Source: Hanamia caeni (lineage in GTDB: Bacteria > Bacteroidota > Bacteroidia > Chitinophagales > Chitinophagaceae). Taken from it: 64,000 nt of DNA. The notes under the pieces are model-generated. The model was not told the origin of the DNA. It saw only the letters and a list, made by a program, of their open reading frames with translations, and did no database searches. Position 1 is the stretch's first letter. Each line of letters begins with the position of its first letter. The DNA lies in NCBI RefSeq assembly GCF_003721595.1, contig NZ_RJJR01000016.1:83117-147116 (forward strand). Direction: 5' to 3'. Shown one piece after another: positions 8,084 through 16,873 of this stretch. Position numbers and translations under genes: made by a program.

Positions 8084-8419
8084 TTGAAAAAAATTTTTTA
8101 CATAATCATTTTTACTTTCGGTTTACAAGCAAGCAGCAATGCTCAGGCGAAACATGTTGCCGCAGATGCCGTAAAAACTGTTAAGTTTTATCCCAATCCG
8201 GCGTCAAGCTTCATCAATTTTGAGTTTGCCGATAATTATAATGATTCCTATACCATCGTTATATTCAATTTTATTGGTAAAAAAGTAGAAGATTTAAAAG
8301 TTACCGACCAAAAAATTACGGTTTCCCTCACCAATTTTTACCGGGGCGTATATGTTTTCCAGCTTCGCGATAAGCAGGGAAATATCATTGAGTCCGGCAA
8401 ATTCCAGGTGGTTAAATAA
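8084..8419 (+). CDS. Small secreted protein made almost entirely of a T9SS type A sorting domain
   Basis: 111 aa from a TTG start, the only start that keeps the complete signal peptide (KKIFYIIIFTFGLQASSNAQA). After the signal peptide there is little beyond the C-terminal sorting domain: VKFYPNPASSFINFEF, IFNFIGKKVEDL, and GVYVFQLRDKQGNIIESGKFQVVK at the end. The domain directs secretion through the type IX pore and attachment to the surface. With no cargo domain it may be a decoy or adaptor, or a remnant of a larger protein. Its promoter predicts a leaderless transcript. Confidence 0.75.
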   Translation: MKKIFYIIIFTFGLQASSNAQAKHVAADAVKTVKFYPNPASSFINFEFADNYNDSYTIVIFNFIGKKVEDLKVTDQKITVSLTNFYRGVYVFQLRDKQGNIIESGKFQVVK

Positions 8420-8482
8420 TTTGATTTAACATTTTCCTCATTCTTTCTGATCTCATTGTGTCATTTTGTCTAATTTTTATAG

Positions 8483-8511
8483 TTGGCAAAAATTTTGACT
8501 TAGTACCTTTG
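8483..8511 (+). promoter_or_regulatory. Promoter of grpE-dnaJ
   Basis: TTG at 8483-8485 and TACCTTTG at 8504-8511, spacer 18 bp. The predicted transcript start near 8516 gives a leader of about 31 nt before grpE. No CIRCE-type inverted repeat was seen. Confidence 0.6.
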
Positions 8512-8546
8512 CAGCTTATTTTAATTAACGGATTAAAACAAACACC

Positions 8547-9125
8547 ATGCACGAAAAGGAAGTGAAAAATCAAGCAGAACATGATGAATTGCCAGTTGAT
8601 ACAAACGAAGAAGCTAATCCTGTGTACCAAGAGGAAAATCTCCAACCGCAGGAAGAAAATGTTGAATCAGACGGAAACGAAACGGAAAAAATAAAAGCTG
8701 AATTATCAGAACAAAAAGATAAATACATACGGCTTTTTGCTGAGTTTGATAATTACAAAAGAAGAACATCAAGAGAAGCAATGGAATTGAGGCAAACCGC
8801 AGGCAAAGAGATAATCATTTCTATGTTAGACATTTTAGACGACATGGATCGTGCGGAACAACAATTAAAAGAAAGCAATGTAGATGCTGCCATATCCGAC
8901 GGTGTGCTTCTTGTATTTGATAAATTCAGAAAAACGCTTCAATCCAGGGGTTTAAAGCCAATTGAAACTCTGCATTCAGACTTTGATGTAGAGAAAGATG
9001 AAGCTGTTTCAGAGATTGAGGTGCCTGATAAAAAATTAAAAGGAAAAGTAGTTGCCGAATTGCAAAAAGGCTACATGCTGAATGATAAATTAATCCGGTT
9101 TGCCAAAGTGGTGGTAGGGAAATAA
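8547..9125 (+). CDS. grpE: Nucleotide exchange factor GrpE
   Basis: 192-aa co-chaperone that promotes ADP release from DnaK in the cytoplasm. It has an acidic low-complexity N-terminus (residues 1-50), then the coiled-coil helix (KAELSEQKDKYIRLFAEFDNYKRRTSRE), and the C-terminal beta domain ending in KGYMLNDKLIRFAKVVV, the classic GrpE signature. Length is normal. It is followed 65 bp later by dnaJ, the usual operon order; dnaK is not in this window. Confidence 0.96.
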   Translation: MHEKEVKNQAEHDELPVDTNEEANPVYQEENLQPQEENVESDGNETEKIKAELSEQKDKYIRLFAEFDNYKRRTSREAMELRQTAGKEIIISMLDILDDMDRAEQQLKESNVDAAISDGVLLVFDKFRKTLQSRGLKPIETLHSDFDVEKDEAVSEIEVPDKKLKGKVVAELQKGYMLNDKLIRFAKVVVGK

Positions 9126-9190
9126 AACACTGCAACTAAATAATTTTTAAAACTGTAAATGCTTTGAGGAGGTAGTTTACAACAAATATT

Positions 9191-10369
9191 ATGACGAATA
9201 CAATGTCTTCAAAAAGAGATTATTATGAAGTTCTGGGGGTGAGCAAAAACTCAACCGCTGATGAGATTAAAAAGGCCTACCGAAAGGTGGCAATGAAATA
9301 TCATCCCGACAGGAACCCGGGAGACCATTCTGCAGAAGAAAAATTCAAGGAAGCGGCAGAAGCATATGAAATATTAAGCGATTCAGACAAGCGGGCACAA
9401 TATGACCGTTTTGGCCACAATGCTTTTGGGCCAGGCAGAGGCGGCGGTGGATTTTCAGGACAGGGAATGAATATGGATGATATTTTCAGCCAGTTTGGTG
9501 ATATTTTCGGCGATGACATGTTTGGAGGATTTTTCAGCGGAGGCTCACGCAGCGGCGGCGGAAGAAGAAGTCATGGTACCAGGGGCACCAATTTGAGAGT
9601 GAGAATCAAAGTAAATTATGAAGAGATTGCAAAAGGAACTTCCAAAACGATTAAGGTAAAAAAATATATCAGGTGTACCAATTGCGGTGGTTCGGGAGCA
9701 AAAGATAAAAATAGCTCGCAGACTTGTAAAACCTGTGGAGGCAATGGCCAGGTGCGTCGCGTTCAAAATACTTTTTTAGGACAGATGCAAACAGTTACCA
9801 CCTGCCCTGATTGTAATGGCGAAGGTTCAGTTATTACCAGTAAGTGTACAGCCTGCAGAGGCGAAGGCAGAGTGTATGGCGAAGAAACTGTTACGCTCGA
9901 TATTCCGGCTGGCGTACAGGAAGGCATGCAGCTAAGCATGAGCGGTAAAGGCAATGTTGGAGAAAGAGGCGGCGGCCCGGGCGACCTTGTTATTCTTATA
10001 GAAGAAGAACCACATCCATACCTGCATCGTGAGGGGCTGAATGTGGGCCATGATTTATATCTTTCATTTACCGATGTGGTATTCGGAACGCAGATAGAAG
10101 TGCCTACGATTGATGGCCGGGCTAAAATAAAAATACCACCAGGAACCCAAAGTGGTAAAATCTTCAGGTTAAAAGGAAAAGGATTTCCGTCTGTAAACAG
10201 TTATGAAAAAGGAGATCAATTGATCCAGGTTAATGTTTGGACACCACAAAATATTTCTGAAACTGAAAAGGCCACACTTGAAAGTCTGCAAGACAGTGAG
10301 AATTTTAAGCCTAAGCCTGACAAAAACGATAAAACTTTTTGGGAAAAGATAAAGGAAACGTTTAGCTAA
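9191..10369 (+). CDS. dnaJ: Chaperone DnaJ
   Basis: 392-aa Hsp40 co-chaperone that stimulates DnaK ATPase and binds unfolded substrates. The J-domain has HPD (YHPDRNP) near residue 38 and is followed by a Gly/Phe-rich linker. Four CxxCxGxG zinc motifs are present: CTNCGGSG, CKTCGGNG, CPDCNGEG and CTACRGEG. The C-terminal substrate-binding domains follow. An alternative start is the second ATG at 9203 (MSSKRDYYEVLG). An AGGAGG stretch lies about 20 bp before 9191, somewhat far from either start. Second gene of the grpE operon, followed by an intrinsic terminator. Confidence 0.97.
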   Translation: MTNTMSSKRDYYEVLGVSKNSTADEIKKAYRKVAMKYHPDRNPGDHSAEEKFKEAAEAYEILSDSDKRAQYDRFGHNAFGPGRGGGGFSGQGMNMDDIFSQFGDIFGDDMFGGFFSGGSRSGGGRRSHGTRGTNLRVRIKVNYEEIAKGTSKTIKVKKYIRCTNCGGSGAKDKNSSQTCKTCGGNGQVRRVQNTFLGQMQTVTTCPDCNGEGSVITSKCTACRGEGRVYGEETVTLDIPAGVQEGMQLSMSGKGNVGERGGGPGDLVILIEEEPHPYLHREGLNVGHDLYLSFTDVVFGTQIEVPTIDGRAKIKIPPGTQSGKIFRLKGKGFPSVNSYEKGDQLIQVNVWTPQNISETEKATLESLQDSENFKPKPDKNDKTFWEKIKETFS

Positions 10370-10420
10370 AGCCTCTTTCCATAGTAAACCGGCAAATAAC
10401 CTATTTTATTTTTAAACAAA

Positions 10421-10452
10421 TGCCACAGTTTCAATGCTGTGGCAATTTTTTT
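10421..10452 (+). terminator. Intrinsic terminator after dnaJ
   Basis: TGCCACAG and CTGTGGCA form a perfect 8-bp stem with an 8-nt loop (10421-10444), followed by ATTTTTTTT. Confidence 0.85.
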
Positions 10453-10483
10453 TATAAAGGTTTGGTGTAATTACCTTTGAACA

Positions 10484-11095
10484 TTATTTTATTTCGAGCG
10501 AAAGCACCTGGTCATTTTCCAAAAATCCTTCAAAAACATCTCCTACTATACATTCGCCAACGCCTGCCGGGGTTCCTGTATAAATTAAGTCGCCGATATT
10601 GATTGAAAAGAAATTGGAGATATTTGAAACAATCTGGTCAATAGAAAAAATCATTTCAGAAGAATTGACCTTTTGCACCAGTTCTTTATTTTTCAAAAGA
10701 GAAAAGTTGATATTTTTTTTATTGAGAGCAGGCGTTATATCTACAAATTTGCCGACGGCAGCAGAATTATCAAAAGCTTTTGCCTTCTCCCAGGGAAGAC
10801 CCTTTTCTTTCAATTGCTGTTGAATATCTCTGGCAGTAAAATCAATACCCACAGAAATAGCATTATAGTAGTTAGAAGCATGCTTTTCCTGGATGTATTT
10901 TCCATTTTTACTGATACGGACCACCAGTTCGGCTTCAAAATTTAATTCGTTTGTAAACTCCGGATAGTAGAACGGAGTATGGCCCTGCACGAGCGCGCTT
11001 TTTGGTTTCATAAAGATAATGGGTTCATCCGGAACACCGTTCCCCATCTCCTGTGCATGCTTGGCATAATTACGCCCTATACAAAATATTTTCAT
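10484..11095 (-). CDS. Fumarylacetoacetate hydrolase (FAH) family protein
   Basis: 203-aa cytoplasmic metal-dependent hydrolase or decarboxylase of the FAH superfamily, of the short fumarylpyruvate-hydrolase/YcgM size. It begins directly with the catalytic-domain signature (MKIFCIGRNYAKHAQEMGN). Further on are FEAELVVRI, with the metal-binding Glu residues, VGIDFTARDIQ, and GDLIYTGTPAGVGECIVGD near the C-terminus. The specific substrate cannot be told. It stands alone and converges on the dnaJ terminator. Confidence 0.88.
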   Translation of the reverse strand: MKIFCIGRNYAKHAQEMGNGVPDEPIIFMKPKSALVQGHTPFYYPEFTNELNFEAELVVRISKNGKYIQEKHASNYYNAISVGIDFTARDIQQQLKEKGLPWEKAKAFDNSAAVGKFVDITPALNKKNINFSLLKNKELVQKVNSSEMIFSIDQIVSNISNFFSINIGDLIYTGTPAGVGECIVGDVFEGFLENDQVLSLEIK

Positions 11096-11149
11096 GTCAA
11101 TCGAGGTTTAGTCAGGGCTTTCTTAAGGGTTGTGCGAAAATATAAAAAA

Positions 11150-11157
11150 CAAATTTA
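11150..11157 (-). promoter_or_regulatory. Possible -7 box of the FAH-family gene
   Basis: TAAATTTG on the minus strand, 54 nt before the ATG at 11095. No clear -33 partner. Confidence 0.35.
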
Positions 11158-11195
11158 AAAAAGAATTTATCTAATTTCAATTGGTATTAAAAATT

Positions 11196-11768
11196 TTAAA
11201 AGGTCAAATGATTTATTTCACTCATCGTACGGTCAATTCCGGTGGTTGCAAACATTTCAATAATCTCTGTGCATTTTTCAATTTTAGCTTTCACAATGGG
11301 AACCTCTTCTTTTGTCCACCGGCTTAATACAAATTCAACCTGCCTGCCCCTGGTAAATTGATTGCCAATGCCGAACCGGAGTTTTGGAAATTCATCTGTT
11401 CCCAAAATTGCCTGGATATCGCGCAATCCATTATGCCCCGCATCACTACCTTTTTTCCGTAGCCGCAATTTGCTCAGCGGAAGTGCTAAATCGTCCACCA
11501 CTGTCAAAGAATTCTGCAATTCAATTTTTTCTTTATCCAACCAATACTTCACCGCTCTGCCACTCAGATTCATAAACGTGGTTGGTTTAATACAAACGAA
11601 TATTTTTCCCTTAAATTTTATTTCAGCCACATCTGCAAGCCTTGACGGCTGAAAAAAAACATTATGTTTCAAAGCAAAGGCGTTCAACACATCAAAACCA
11701 ATATTGTGCCTTGTATTTATATATTCATTTCCAGGATTTCCTAACCCGGCTATTAAAAACTTCGACAT
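11196..11768 (-). CDS. pth: Peptidyl-tRNA hydrolase Pth
   Basis: 190 aa from the ATG at 11768, the normal Pth length; an in-frame ATG at 11858 would add an unrelated Lys/Asn-rich 30-residue tail and is rejected. The enzyme cleaves peptidyl-tRNA released during translation, recycling tRNA. Visible are the N-terminal GLGNPGNEYINTRHNIGFD with catalytic His21, TFMNLSG with the substrate-binding Asn, and DDLALPLSKLRLRKKGSDAGHNG with the catalytic Asp and Asn. No operon partner. Confidence 0.95.
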   Translation of the reverse strand: MSKFLIAGLGNPGNEYINTRHNIGFDVLNAFALKHNVFFQPSRLADVAEIKFKGKIFVCIKPTTFMNLSGRAVKYWLDKEKIELQNSLTVVDDLALPLSKLRLRKKGSDAGHNGLRDIQAILGTDEFPKLRFGIGNQFTRGRQVEFVLSRWTKEEVPIVKAKIEKCTEIIEMFATTGIDRTMSEINHLTF

Positions 11769-12416
11769 AATAACGAAGATAATTGGATTGAAGTATTTTA
11801 AAACCGGGGGCGAAAATTTATTTCCGGATTTATAATTATAAACCGGATTTTTATTCATGCCGTCGTTTTGCCTTCACGTTCGTAAATCTACGAAATTATT
11901 TTTCGTTAATATACTTTATTGCGTTAGATTTTATTTTCATAAAAAGCAACTGTTTTTTAAACAAACAATTATAACTCAAAATCATACTTTATCAAAATCA
12001 AGAGTAATCTTTATTATTTTATAAATAAAATCATGCCATGAGGCAGAGCGACCAAAAAAATCTTTACGTAAAAATGCGACAAGAAAATGGTAATTTTCCG
12101 ATAAATGAGTATTTCTACATTCAAAAAAAAGAGTATTTCTTCTCTTTTAATTGAAAACAAAATCATTGTAATTCACATTGCTTCTATCGTTCAATTTTAT
12201 TTTGCTTTTAGTAATTCCCCCGGCAGTGAAAGAACAAATAAGCTAATTCTTTATTTAGGTAAGTGGATATCCGGTTTTTTTATTATCGCTTTATAAAGCA
12301 ACTTTTACCAAGAATATGAAATTTTATTTTTATTGAATAAAGCGCTAAAACCCAAAAATTCAATAGCTTTAAAGCGAATTTTAATTTTCAATTCCATTAA
12401 AACTAAAGATTGCGAT
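11769..12416. other. Long AT-rich intergenic region between pth and the oxidoreductase
   Basis: I see no supported gene. It holds a perfect TTCGTA-AATC-TACGAA dyad at 11879-11894 (possible operator near the pth promoter). A 63-codon plus-strand ORF at 12105-12296 lacks a ribosome-binding site or family features and is not called. Confidence 0.45.
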
Positions 12417-13772
12417 ATGTCAAACTCAAGAAGAAATTTTATTAAACAAACAGCCCTCACCACAGCCGGAGTTTACCTGGGCGCCAATGCCTTCAGCGCT
12501 AAGAGTTACAGAAAAATTATAGGTGCAAATGATCGCGTACGCGTCGGCGTAATCGGTTTTTCTGACAGGCACAGAAGTTCTCATGCGCCCTCATTCATGA
12601 ACCATTATAAAAATCTGAATTTTGACCTGGTGGCTGTTTCTGATATCTGGAGCAAGCGACGAGAACAGGGCGTTGCATTTTGGAAGGCAAAAATGAATCA
12701 TGACATCGTGGCCTGCCGGAACAATGAAGAAATGTATGATAAAAAACTGGCTGATGCTGTATTTATCAGCACTTCTGATTTTCAACATGCCACGCATTGC
12801 ATAGAAGCGGTAAAAGCCGGATGCGATGTATATTGCGAAAAGCCTTTTGCCGAAACAATGGAAGATAACCGTGCGGCATTGAAAGCAGTAAAGGAAACCG
12901 GAAAAATTGTTCAAATCGGTTCACAAAGAAGAAGCGGCGCCAATTACCAGTCAGCCGCGGATTTTATTCAATCCGGAAAATTTGGCCCTATAAAAATGGT
13001 GGAGCTTACCTGGAATGTAAACCAACCCGGCCGCTGGCGCAGGCCTGATTTGGTAGCGCAGTTAAAACAGGAAGATACAGATTGGAAACGATGGCTGATT
13101 AACAGGCCTTTTGAAGAATTTGATCCAAGAAAATACCTTGAATATCGTTTATTTTGGCCTTACTCTTCAGGACTTCCAGGCCAATGGATGAGCCACCAGA
13201 TAGATACTGTGCATTGGTTCAGCGGATTAAAACACCCGCGCAGTGCAGTAGCCAACGGAGGCATTTACATGTGGAAAGACGGAAGGAGAAATTGGGATAC
13301 ATTAACCGCCGTATTTGATTACGGCCCTGAAGATGATCCCACCACCGGGTTCCAGGTATCTTTTGCTTCGCGAATGGACAACGGAACTGAAGATCCGGCA
13401 GAAATTTACTACTCAAACGGAGGAGAATTAAATCTTATCACCAACAAAATTTCGCCGAATGGTGGCCTCACCAAAAAACATGCAGAGGCAATGAACATGC
13501 AGCCGAATTTGTTACCTGAGATGAGCCTTACCCAAACAGAAAAAGTTGTTGCCTCGGCAAACACAGGTGGGGATTCTTTAACGGACAATCATGTCAGAAA
13601 CTGGATGGAATGTGTCCGCAGCCGTAAACAGCCAAATGCCCCTGTAGAGGCTGGCTACAGTCATTCTATCGCAAATATTATGACAACAGCTGCCTCGCAT
13701 ACAGGTATGAGAGCAACCTTCGATGAAGCTACCCAGGAAGTGATGGTTGGCGGGAAAGCCTTTAAGTATTAA
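12417..13772 (+). CDS. Tat-exported Gfo/Idh/MocA family oxidoreductase
   Basis: 451 aa from the ATG at 12417. The upstream in-frame ATG at 12333 is rejected because the Tat signal (SRRNFIKQTALTTAG) must lie at the N-terminus. After the signal comes a Rossmann NAD(P)-binding segment (DRVRVGVIGFSDRH) and the family EKP motif (VYCEKPFAE) with the conserved Lys. The C-terminal alpha/beta domain includes WMSHQIDTVHWF with the usual active-site His. Such exported enzymes act on sugars or glycosides in the periplasm of many Bacteroidota. The next gene is a PmoA-family protein, a frequent neighbour of such oxidoreductases. Confidence 0.88.
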   Translation: MSNSRRNFIKQTALTTAGVYLGANAFSAKSYRKIIGANDRVRVGVIGFSDRHRSSHAPSFMNHYKNLNFDLVAVSDIWSKRREQGVAFWKAKMNHDIVACRNNEEMYDKKLADAVFISTSDFQHATHCIEAVKAGCDVYCEKPFAETMEDNRAALKAVKETGKIVQIGSQRRSGANYQSAADFIQSGKFGPIKMVELTWNVNQPGRWRRPDLVAQLKQEDTDWKRWLINRPFEEFDPRKYLEYRLFWPYSSGLPGQWMSHQIDTVHWFSGLKHPRSAVANGGIYMWKDGRRNWDTLTAVFDYGPEDDPTTGFQVSFASRMDNGTEDPAEIYYSNGGELNLITNKISPNGGLTKKHAEAMNMQPNLLPEMSLTQTEKVVASANTGGDSLTDNHVRNWMECVRSRKQPNAPVEAGYSHSIANIMTTAASHTGMRATFDEATQEVMVGGKAFKY

Positions 13773-13792
13773 TTTTTTACTAATAAACTGAT

Positions 13793-13828
13793 AAAACCTC
13801 ATGGGCAAACAACACCATGAGGTTTTTA
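13793..13828 (+). terminator. Intrinsic terminator after the Gfo/Idh/MocA gene
   Basis: AAAACCTCATGG (13793-13804) pairs perfectly with CCATGAGGTTTT (13815-13826), a 12-bp stem with a 10-nt loop ending in a T-run. The stem contains the in-frame ATG at 13801, which argues against that ATG as the next gene's start. Confidence 0.85.
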
Positions 13829-13845
13829 CACAAAATGCCAATGTA

Positions 13846-14901
13846 ATGACTAAAAAAATAAAAGGAGCATTGTATTGTTTTTTGCTAAGTAGTGCTGCCT
13901 TATTTTATACCAGCGTGGTATTTGGACAGAACGAAAAAAAAGTAAAGGTGGAAAAAGTTCCCAAACAGGATAGAATTGATGTATTGATTAATGACAAGCC
14001 TTTCACCAGCTTTTTATATCCCGATACCCTGGAAAAGCCGGTATTGTATCCAGTACATGCAGCAGACGGGCAAATAGTTACGCGCGGCTTTCCAATAAAT
14101 CCACAGCCCGGCGAACCAACGGATCATCCGCATCACCTGGGGATCTGGTTTAATTTTGAAAACGTGAACGGTCTTGATTTTTGGAATAATTCTTATGCAA
14201 TACCGGCTGATAAAAAACATTTATATGGATGGATAAAAACCGACAGGATTATTAATGCATCAGGTGGAAAAACCGGAACAATTTTATACCATGCCAATTG
14301 GACCGATCAGAAAAATAACGTCTTGCTGGAGGAAGTAACTAAGTTGTCATTCAGCGGCACAGAGCACCACAGAATCATTGACAGGGTGACTACATTGACA
14401 GCAGATACAATGGTAAAATTTACCGATGCGAAAGACGGGATGTATGCCATCAGGCTGGCGCATGAACTTCAGATTCCTGATAAGAAGGATAAGGAATTTA
14501 AAGATGACAAAGGAAACGTAACAGTCGTAAAAGGAGGAGCAGATGATGTTGCTAATGGAAATTATTTAACCAGCGAAGGAAAAACCGGTGACGATGCCTG
14601 GAGCACACGAGGAAGATGGTGTAAAGTGTATGGAAAAATGGGAAATGATTCTATGACAGTGGCGATTATTGATCACCCAGAAAACCCAAACTATCCCACA
14701 TTTTGGCATGCACGCGGCTATGGATTATTCGCTGCCAATCCGCTTGGAGAAAAAATATTCACAAATGGAAAGTCCGCCAAAAATCTTCAGCTAAAAAAAG
14801 GAGAATCCGTAACATTCCGTTTCAGAATTGTCATTGACTCCGACAACAAAACGTTAAGCGTTGCAGAATTAAATAAGTTGGCTGACGATTTTGCAAAATA
14901 A
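13846..14901 (+). CDS. Secreted PmoA-family (DUF6807) protein
   Basis: 351 aa from the ATG at 13846, which is directly followed by a signal peptide (KKIKGALYCFLLSSAALFYTSVVFGQ). The ATG at 13801 lies in a terminator stem and is rejected. The family core is visible: YPVHAADGQIVTRGFP and DHPHHLGIWFNFENVNGLDFW. The family name (methane oxygenase PmoA) is historical; its members sit beside sugar oxidoreductases and glycosidases, and their activity is unproven. The upstream terminator suggests separate transcription from the oxidoreductase despite the shared strand. Confidence 0.82.
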   Translation: MTKKIKGALYCFLLSSAALFYTSVVFGQNEKKVKVEKVPKQDRIDVLINDKPFTSFLYPDTLEKPVLYPVHAADGQIVTRGFPINPQPGEPTDHPHHLGIWFNFENVNGLDFWNNSYAIPADKKHLYGWIKTDRIINASGGKTGTILYHANWTDQKNNVLLEEVTKLSFSGTEHHRIIDRVTTLTADTMVKFTDAKDGMYAIRLAHELQIPDKKDKEFKDDKGNVTVVKGGADDVANGNYLTSEGKTGDDAWSTRGRWCKVYGKMGNDSMTVAIIDHPENPNYPTFWHARGYGLFAANPLGEKIFTNGKSAKNLQLKKGESVTFRFRIVIDSDNKTLSVAELNKLADDFAK

Positions 14902-15024
14902 CAGCCAGCTTACTTTTTTTGCGAAAGAAAAAAATTTCTAAAATATTGTTGATTCAATATGAAACTGCCAAAGGATGACAGGGCAATTTGTGATTTTTCT
15001 GTGGAATTCCGGTACTCATCCGAA

Positions 15025-15060
15025 GCAGTAAATGAACAAAAAGCTACTATTTTTATTCTG
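15025..15060 (+). repeat. Dispersed intergenic motif, divergent copy
   Basis: GCAGTAAATGAACAAAAAGC then ACTATTTTTATTCTG. It lies in the convergent gap between the DUF6807 gene and the VapC pseudogene, so it is not in a promoter position. Nothing else was seen in 14902-15171. Confidence 0.45.
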
Positions 15061-15171
15061 TGCTTAATAGTATATTTCAGCCGGAATCCCTATAACTATC
15101 GGAACCAATTGCGAACAAATAACTGATAAAATGCCCGTCAACCCTACCATTTCCAATGTTTTCCGTTCGCC

Positions 15172-15547
15172 TTAGTCAATCAGTTGCAGGTTACCAATCC
15201 TGTCGAAGTGTTTTCTGTTAAGCGTAGCTAAAGGAAGGTTGTTTGTTATCGCGGTTGCTGCAATAAACAAATCTGGGATTTCTATTTGTTTTCTTTTGCG
15301 TTTCAATTCAGCATTTATATCAACAGCCACTCTGGACGCTGCTTTGTCAAAAGATAGAACCTGTACCTTCTGGAGTAGGTCATCCCAAAAAGAAGTTTGA
15401 CCCAATAATGCTCCTCTGTAAATTTCATATTCTGTTACCGAAGAAAATGCAGTAGGTGTAATCTTGCTTTACCAGTGCGACAAGAACAGATTTCTCTTTA
15501 TCCTTCTTGCGAAAATAGTCAATCAGGATAGATGTGTCAATCAGCAT
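15172..15547 (-). pseudogene. Frameshifted VapC-like PIN-domain toxin
   Basis: A PIN-domain ribonuclease split into two frames. The first, from the ATG at 15547, reads MLIDTSILIDYFRKKDKEKS... with the first catalytic Asp (LIDTSILIDYF) and ends at a TGA at 15427-15425 after 40 aa. The second frame continues ITPTAFSSVTEYEIYRG... into 15405-15172, with the distal acidic site (IPDLFIAATAI) and a normal end. One extra base (or two missing) near AAGCAAGATTACACC would restore about 124 aa, the normal VapC length. The toxin is probably inactive unless this is a sequencing error. Its start overlaps the antitoxin stop (TAATG). Confidence 0.8.
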
Positions 15548-15774
15548 TATTTTGTCCGCCATTGATTAATTTCTTTACGTGCTTTTGCGACTTCGTCAAG
15601 TTGCCTTTTATTGAATGTTGGCCCATTTAGGAGAAATGCCAGCATGTCTGTGGCATGGTCAGTAGAAAAATTTTGTTCTTCTACTTCGCTTTTAAGCTTT
15701 GTCCATTGCTGCTTAGGAAGCTGTTTCGCCAATTTTACCAATTGCTCAAAGCCTATGTCAATTTGTGCTTGCAT
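15547..15774 (-). CDS. VapB-like antitoxin of the broken VapBC locus
   Basis: 75-aa protein: a helical N-terminal segment (IGFEQLVKLAKQLPKQQW) and a charged C-terminal tail (EVAKARKEINQWRTK) of the type that wraps the toxin. Such DUF2281-like antitoxins repress their own operon. The stop codon overlaps the toxin ATG (TAATG), so the two were translationally coupled. It is intact although the toxin is frameshifted. Family assignment rests mainly on the PIN-domain neighbour. Confidence 0.7.
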   Translation of the reverse strand: MQAQIDIGFEQLVKLAKQLPKQQWTKLKSEVEEQNFSTDHATDMLAFLLNGPTFNKRQLDEVAKARKEINQWRTK

Positions 15775-15850
15775 AATAACAAATTTACAAAGTCTCGTCC
15801 AACAGCAGTTAGTCGGGAAAGATGACGCCCAACTAACAAATAAATTCCTC

Positions 15851-16873
15851 TCAGGTTCTTATTTCTTTTCGCATAAATAAATAATAAGTTAGTGCAAAGC
15901 ACACTGTTATAGCAGATATCAACCCGGTGATCTCCGGCCACACAATCATAAAGCTTTCTTTCAGCGGTAAAGGAGATGGTATGGCGCCTGCCATCTGTTC
16001 CATTGTCATCGGCCCTAGGCTCCGGATAGATGGCATAAGTAGTGTGGTTGTCGCATCTGTGTACAACTGATTTGGAGCAACTCTTAAAAAATTCAATACA
16101 TAGTTTTCGTAAACCGTTGCCGTTTCGGGATCAAGAAAACTTTTATCCGGCAATATGGCATTAGCAATTATGTGTACAAGAATGCTGTAGAAAACCGTAA
16201 AAAATAGCCAGATTCCAATAGCAGTTAATGCTGAGGTGGCTGCCCGTTTGAAAACCACAGAAAGCAATATGGAAAGACTGAGCCAAAACCCTACGTATAA
16301 AATGCTGATTATTATAAATCCAATGATGCGAAAAAATTCTACAGGTTCAATGGGTACGCCTGTTATGATAAGCCCGCCGCCAATCATTAGCAAACACAGG
16401 CTGACAAAGAGAACGCTTATGACGATGAGCGCGCCTGAAAACTTCGCGAGCAGCAGGTTGTCGCGATAGACAGGTTGTGCCAAAAGACGTGTAAGGGTAC
16501 CGTTATTCTTTTCAGCATTTACTGCATCAAATCCCAACGCAATCCCCAACAAAGGTCCGAGAAAACTGATAAAAACATGAAAAGGTGGTAATGTTCCGTC
16601 GGTAGTGGTTAATAGTTTCAGATAAATAAAAAGATGGTCGGGATCTTTTTCATTTGCGACTACCAGGCGGATGTGGCTCATTGAAACGTACATAGCTCCC
16701 AAAAAAGTCAACACAATTAATACTACAAGTATGATAAAGCGCCAGCTACGCACATGGTCAGCCACCTCCTTACGTATCATCACGCTGAACGGGCCTGCTG
16801 AAGCTCGCAAAGAATTATTGTGGTTTGCTTCTTTTGAAAAAAGACCTTTGAAATAAATTGCCGGGCTTTCCAT
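15851..16873 (-). CDS. ABC-2 type transporter permease
   Basis: 340-aa membrane subunit of an exporter. Six hydrophobic segments are visible, beginning with FIILVVLIVLTFLGAMYVSM (about 46-65) and ending with ITGLISAITVCFALTYYLFM. The loop NAEKNNGTLTRLLAQPVYRDNLLLAKF is typical of NosY/ABC-2 permeases. The start at 16873 overlaps the ATPase gene by 59 bp; a later in-frame ATG at 16780 (MIRKEVADHVRSW) is possible and would remove the overlap. Together with the ATPase and NEW3 protein it forms a three-gene operon. Confidence 0.82.
   Translation of the reverse strand: MESPAIYFKGLFSKEANHNNSLRASAGPFSVMIRKEVADHVRSWRFIILVVLIVLTFLGAMYVSMSHIRLVVANEKDPDHLFIYLKLLTTTDGTLPPFHVFISFLGPLLGIALGFDAVNAEKNNGTLTRLLAQPVYRDNLLLAKFSGALIVISVLFVSLCLLMIGGGLIITGVPIEPVEFFRIIGFIIISILYVGFWLSLSILLSVVFKRAATSALTAIGIWLFFTVFYSILVHIIANAILPDKSFLDPETATVYENYVLNFLRVAPNQLYTDATTTLLMPSIRSLGPMTMEQMAGAIPSPLPLKESFMIVWPEITGLISAITVCFALTYYLFMRKEIRT

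Noticed and set aside
12105..12296. 63-codon plus-strand ORF in the pth-oxidoreductase gap
   Set aside because: No ribosome-binding site, promoter box or recognisable feature; AT-rich sequence readily gives such ORFs.
13801..13845. Upstream in-frame ATG as start of the DUF6807 protein
   Set aside because: The ATG lies inside a perfect terminator stem and would put 15 residues before the signal peptide.
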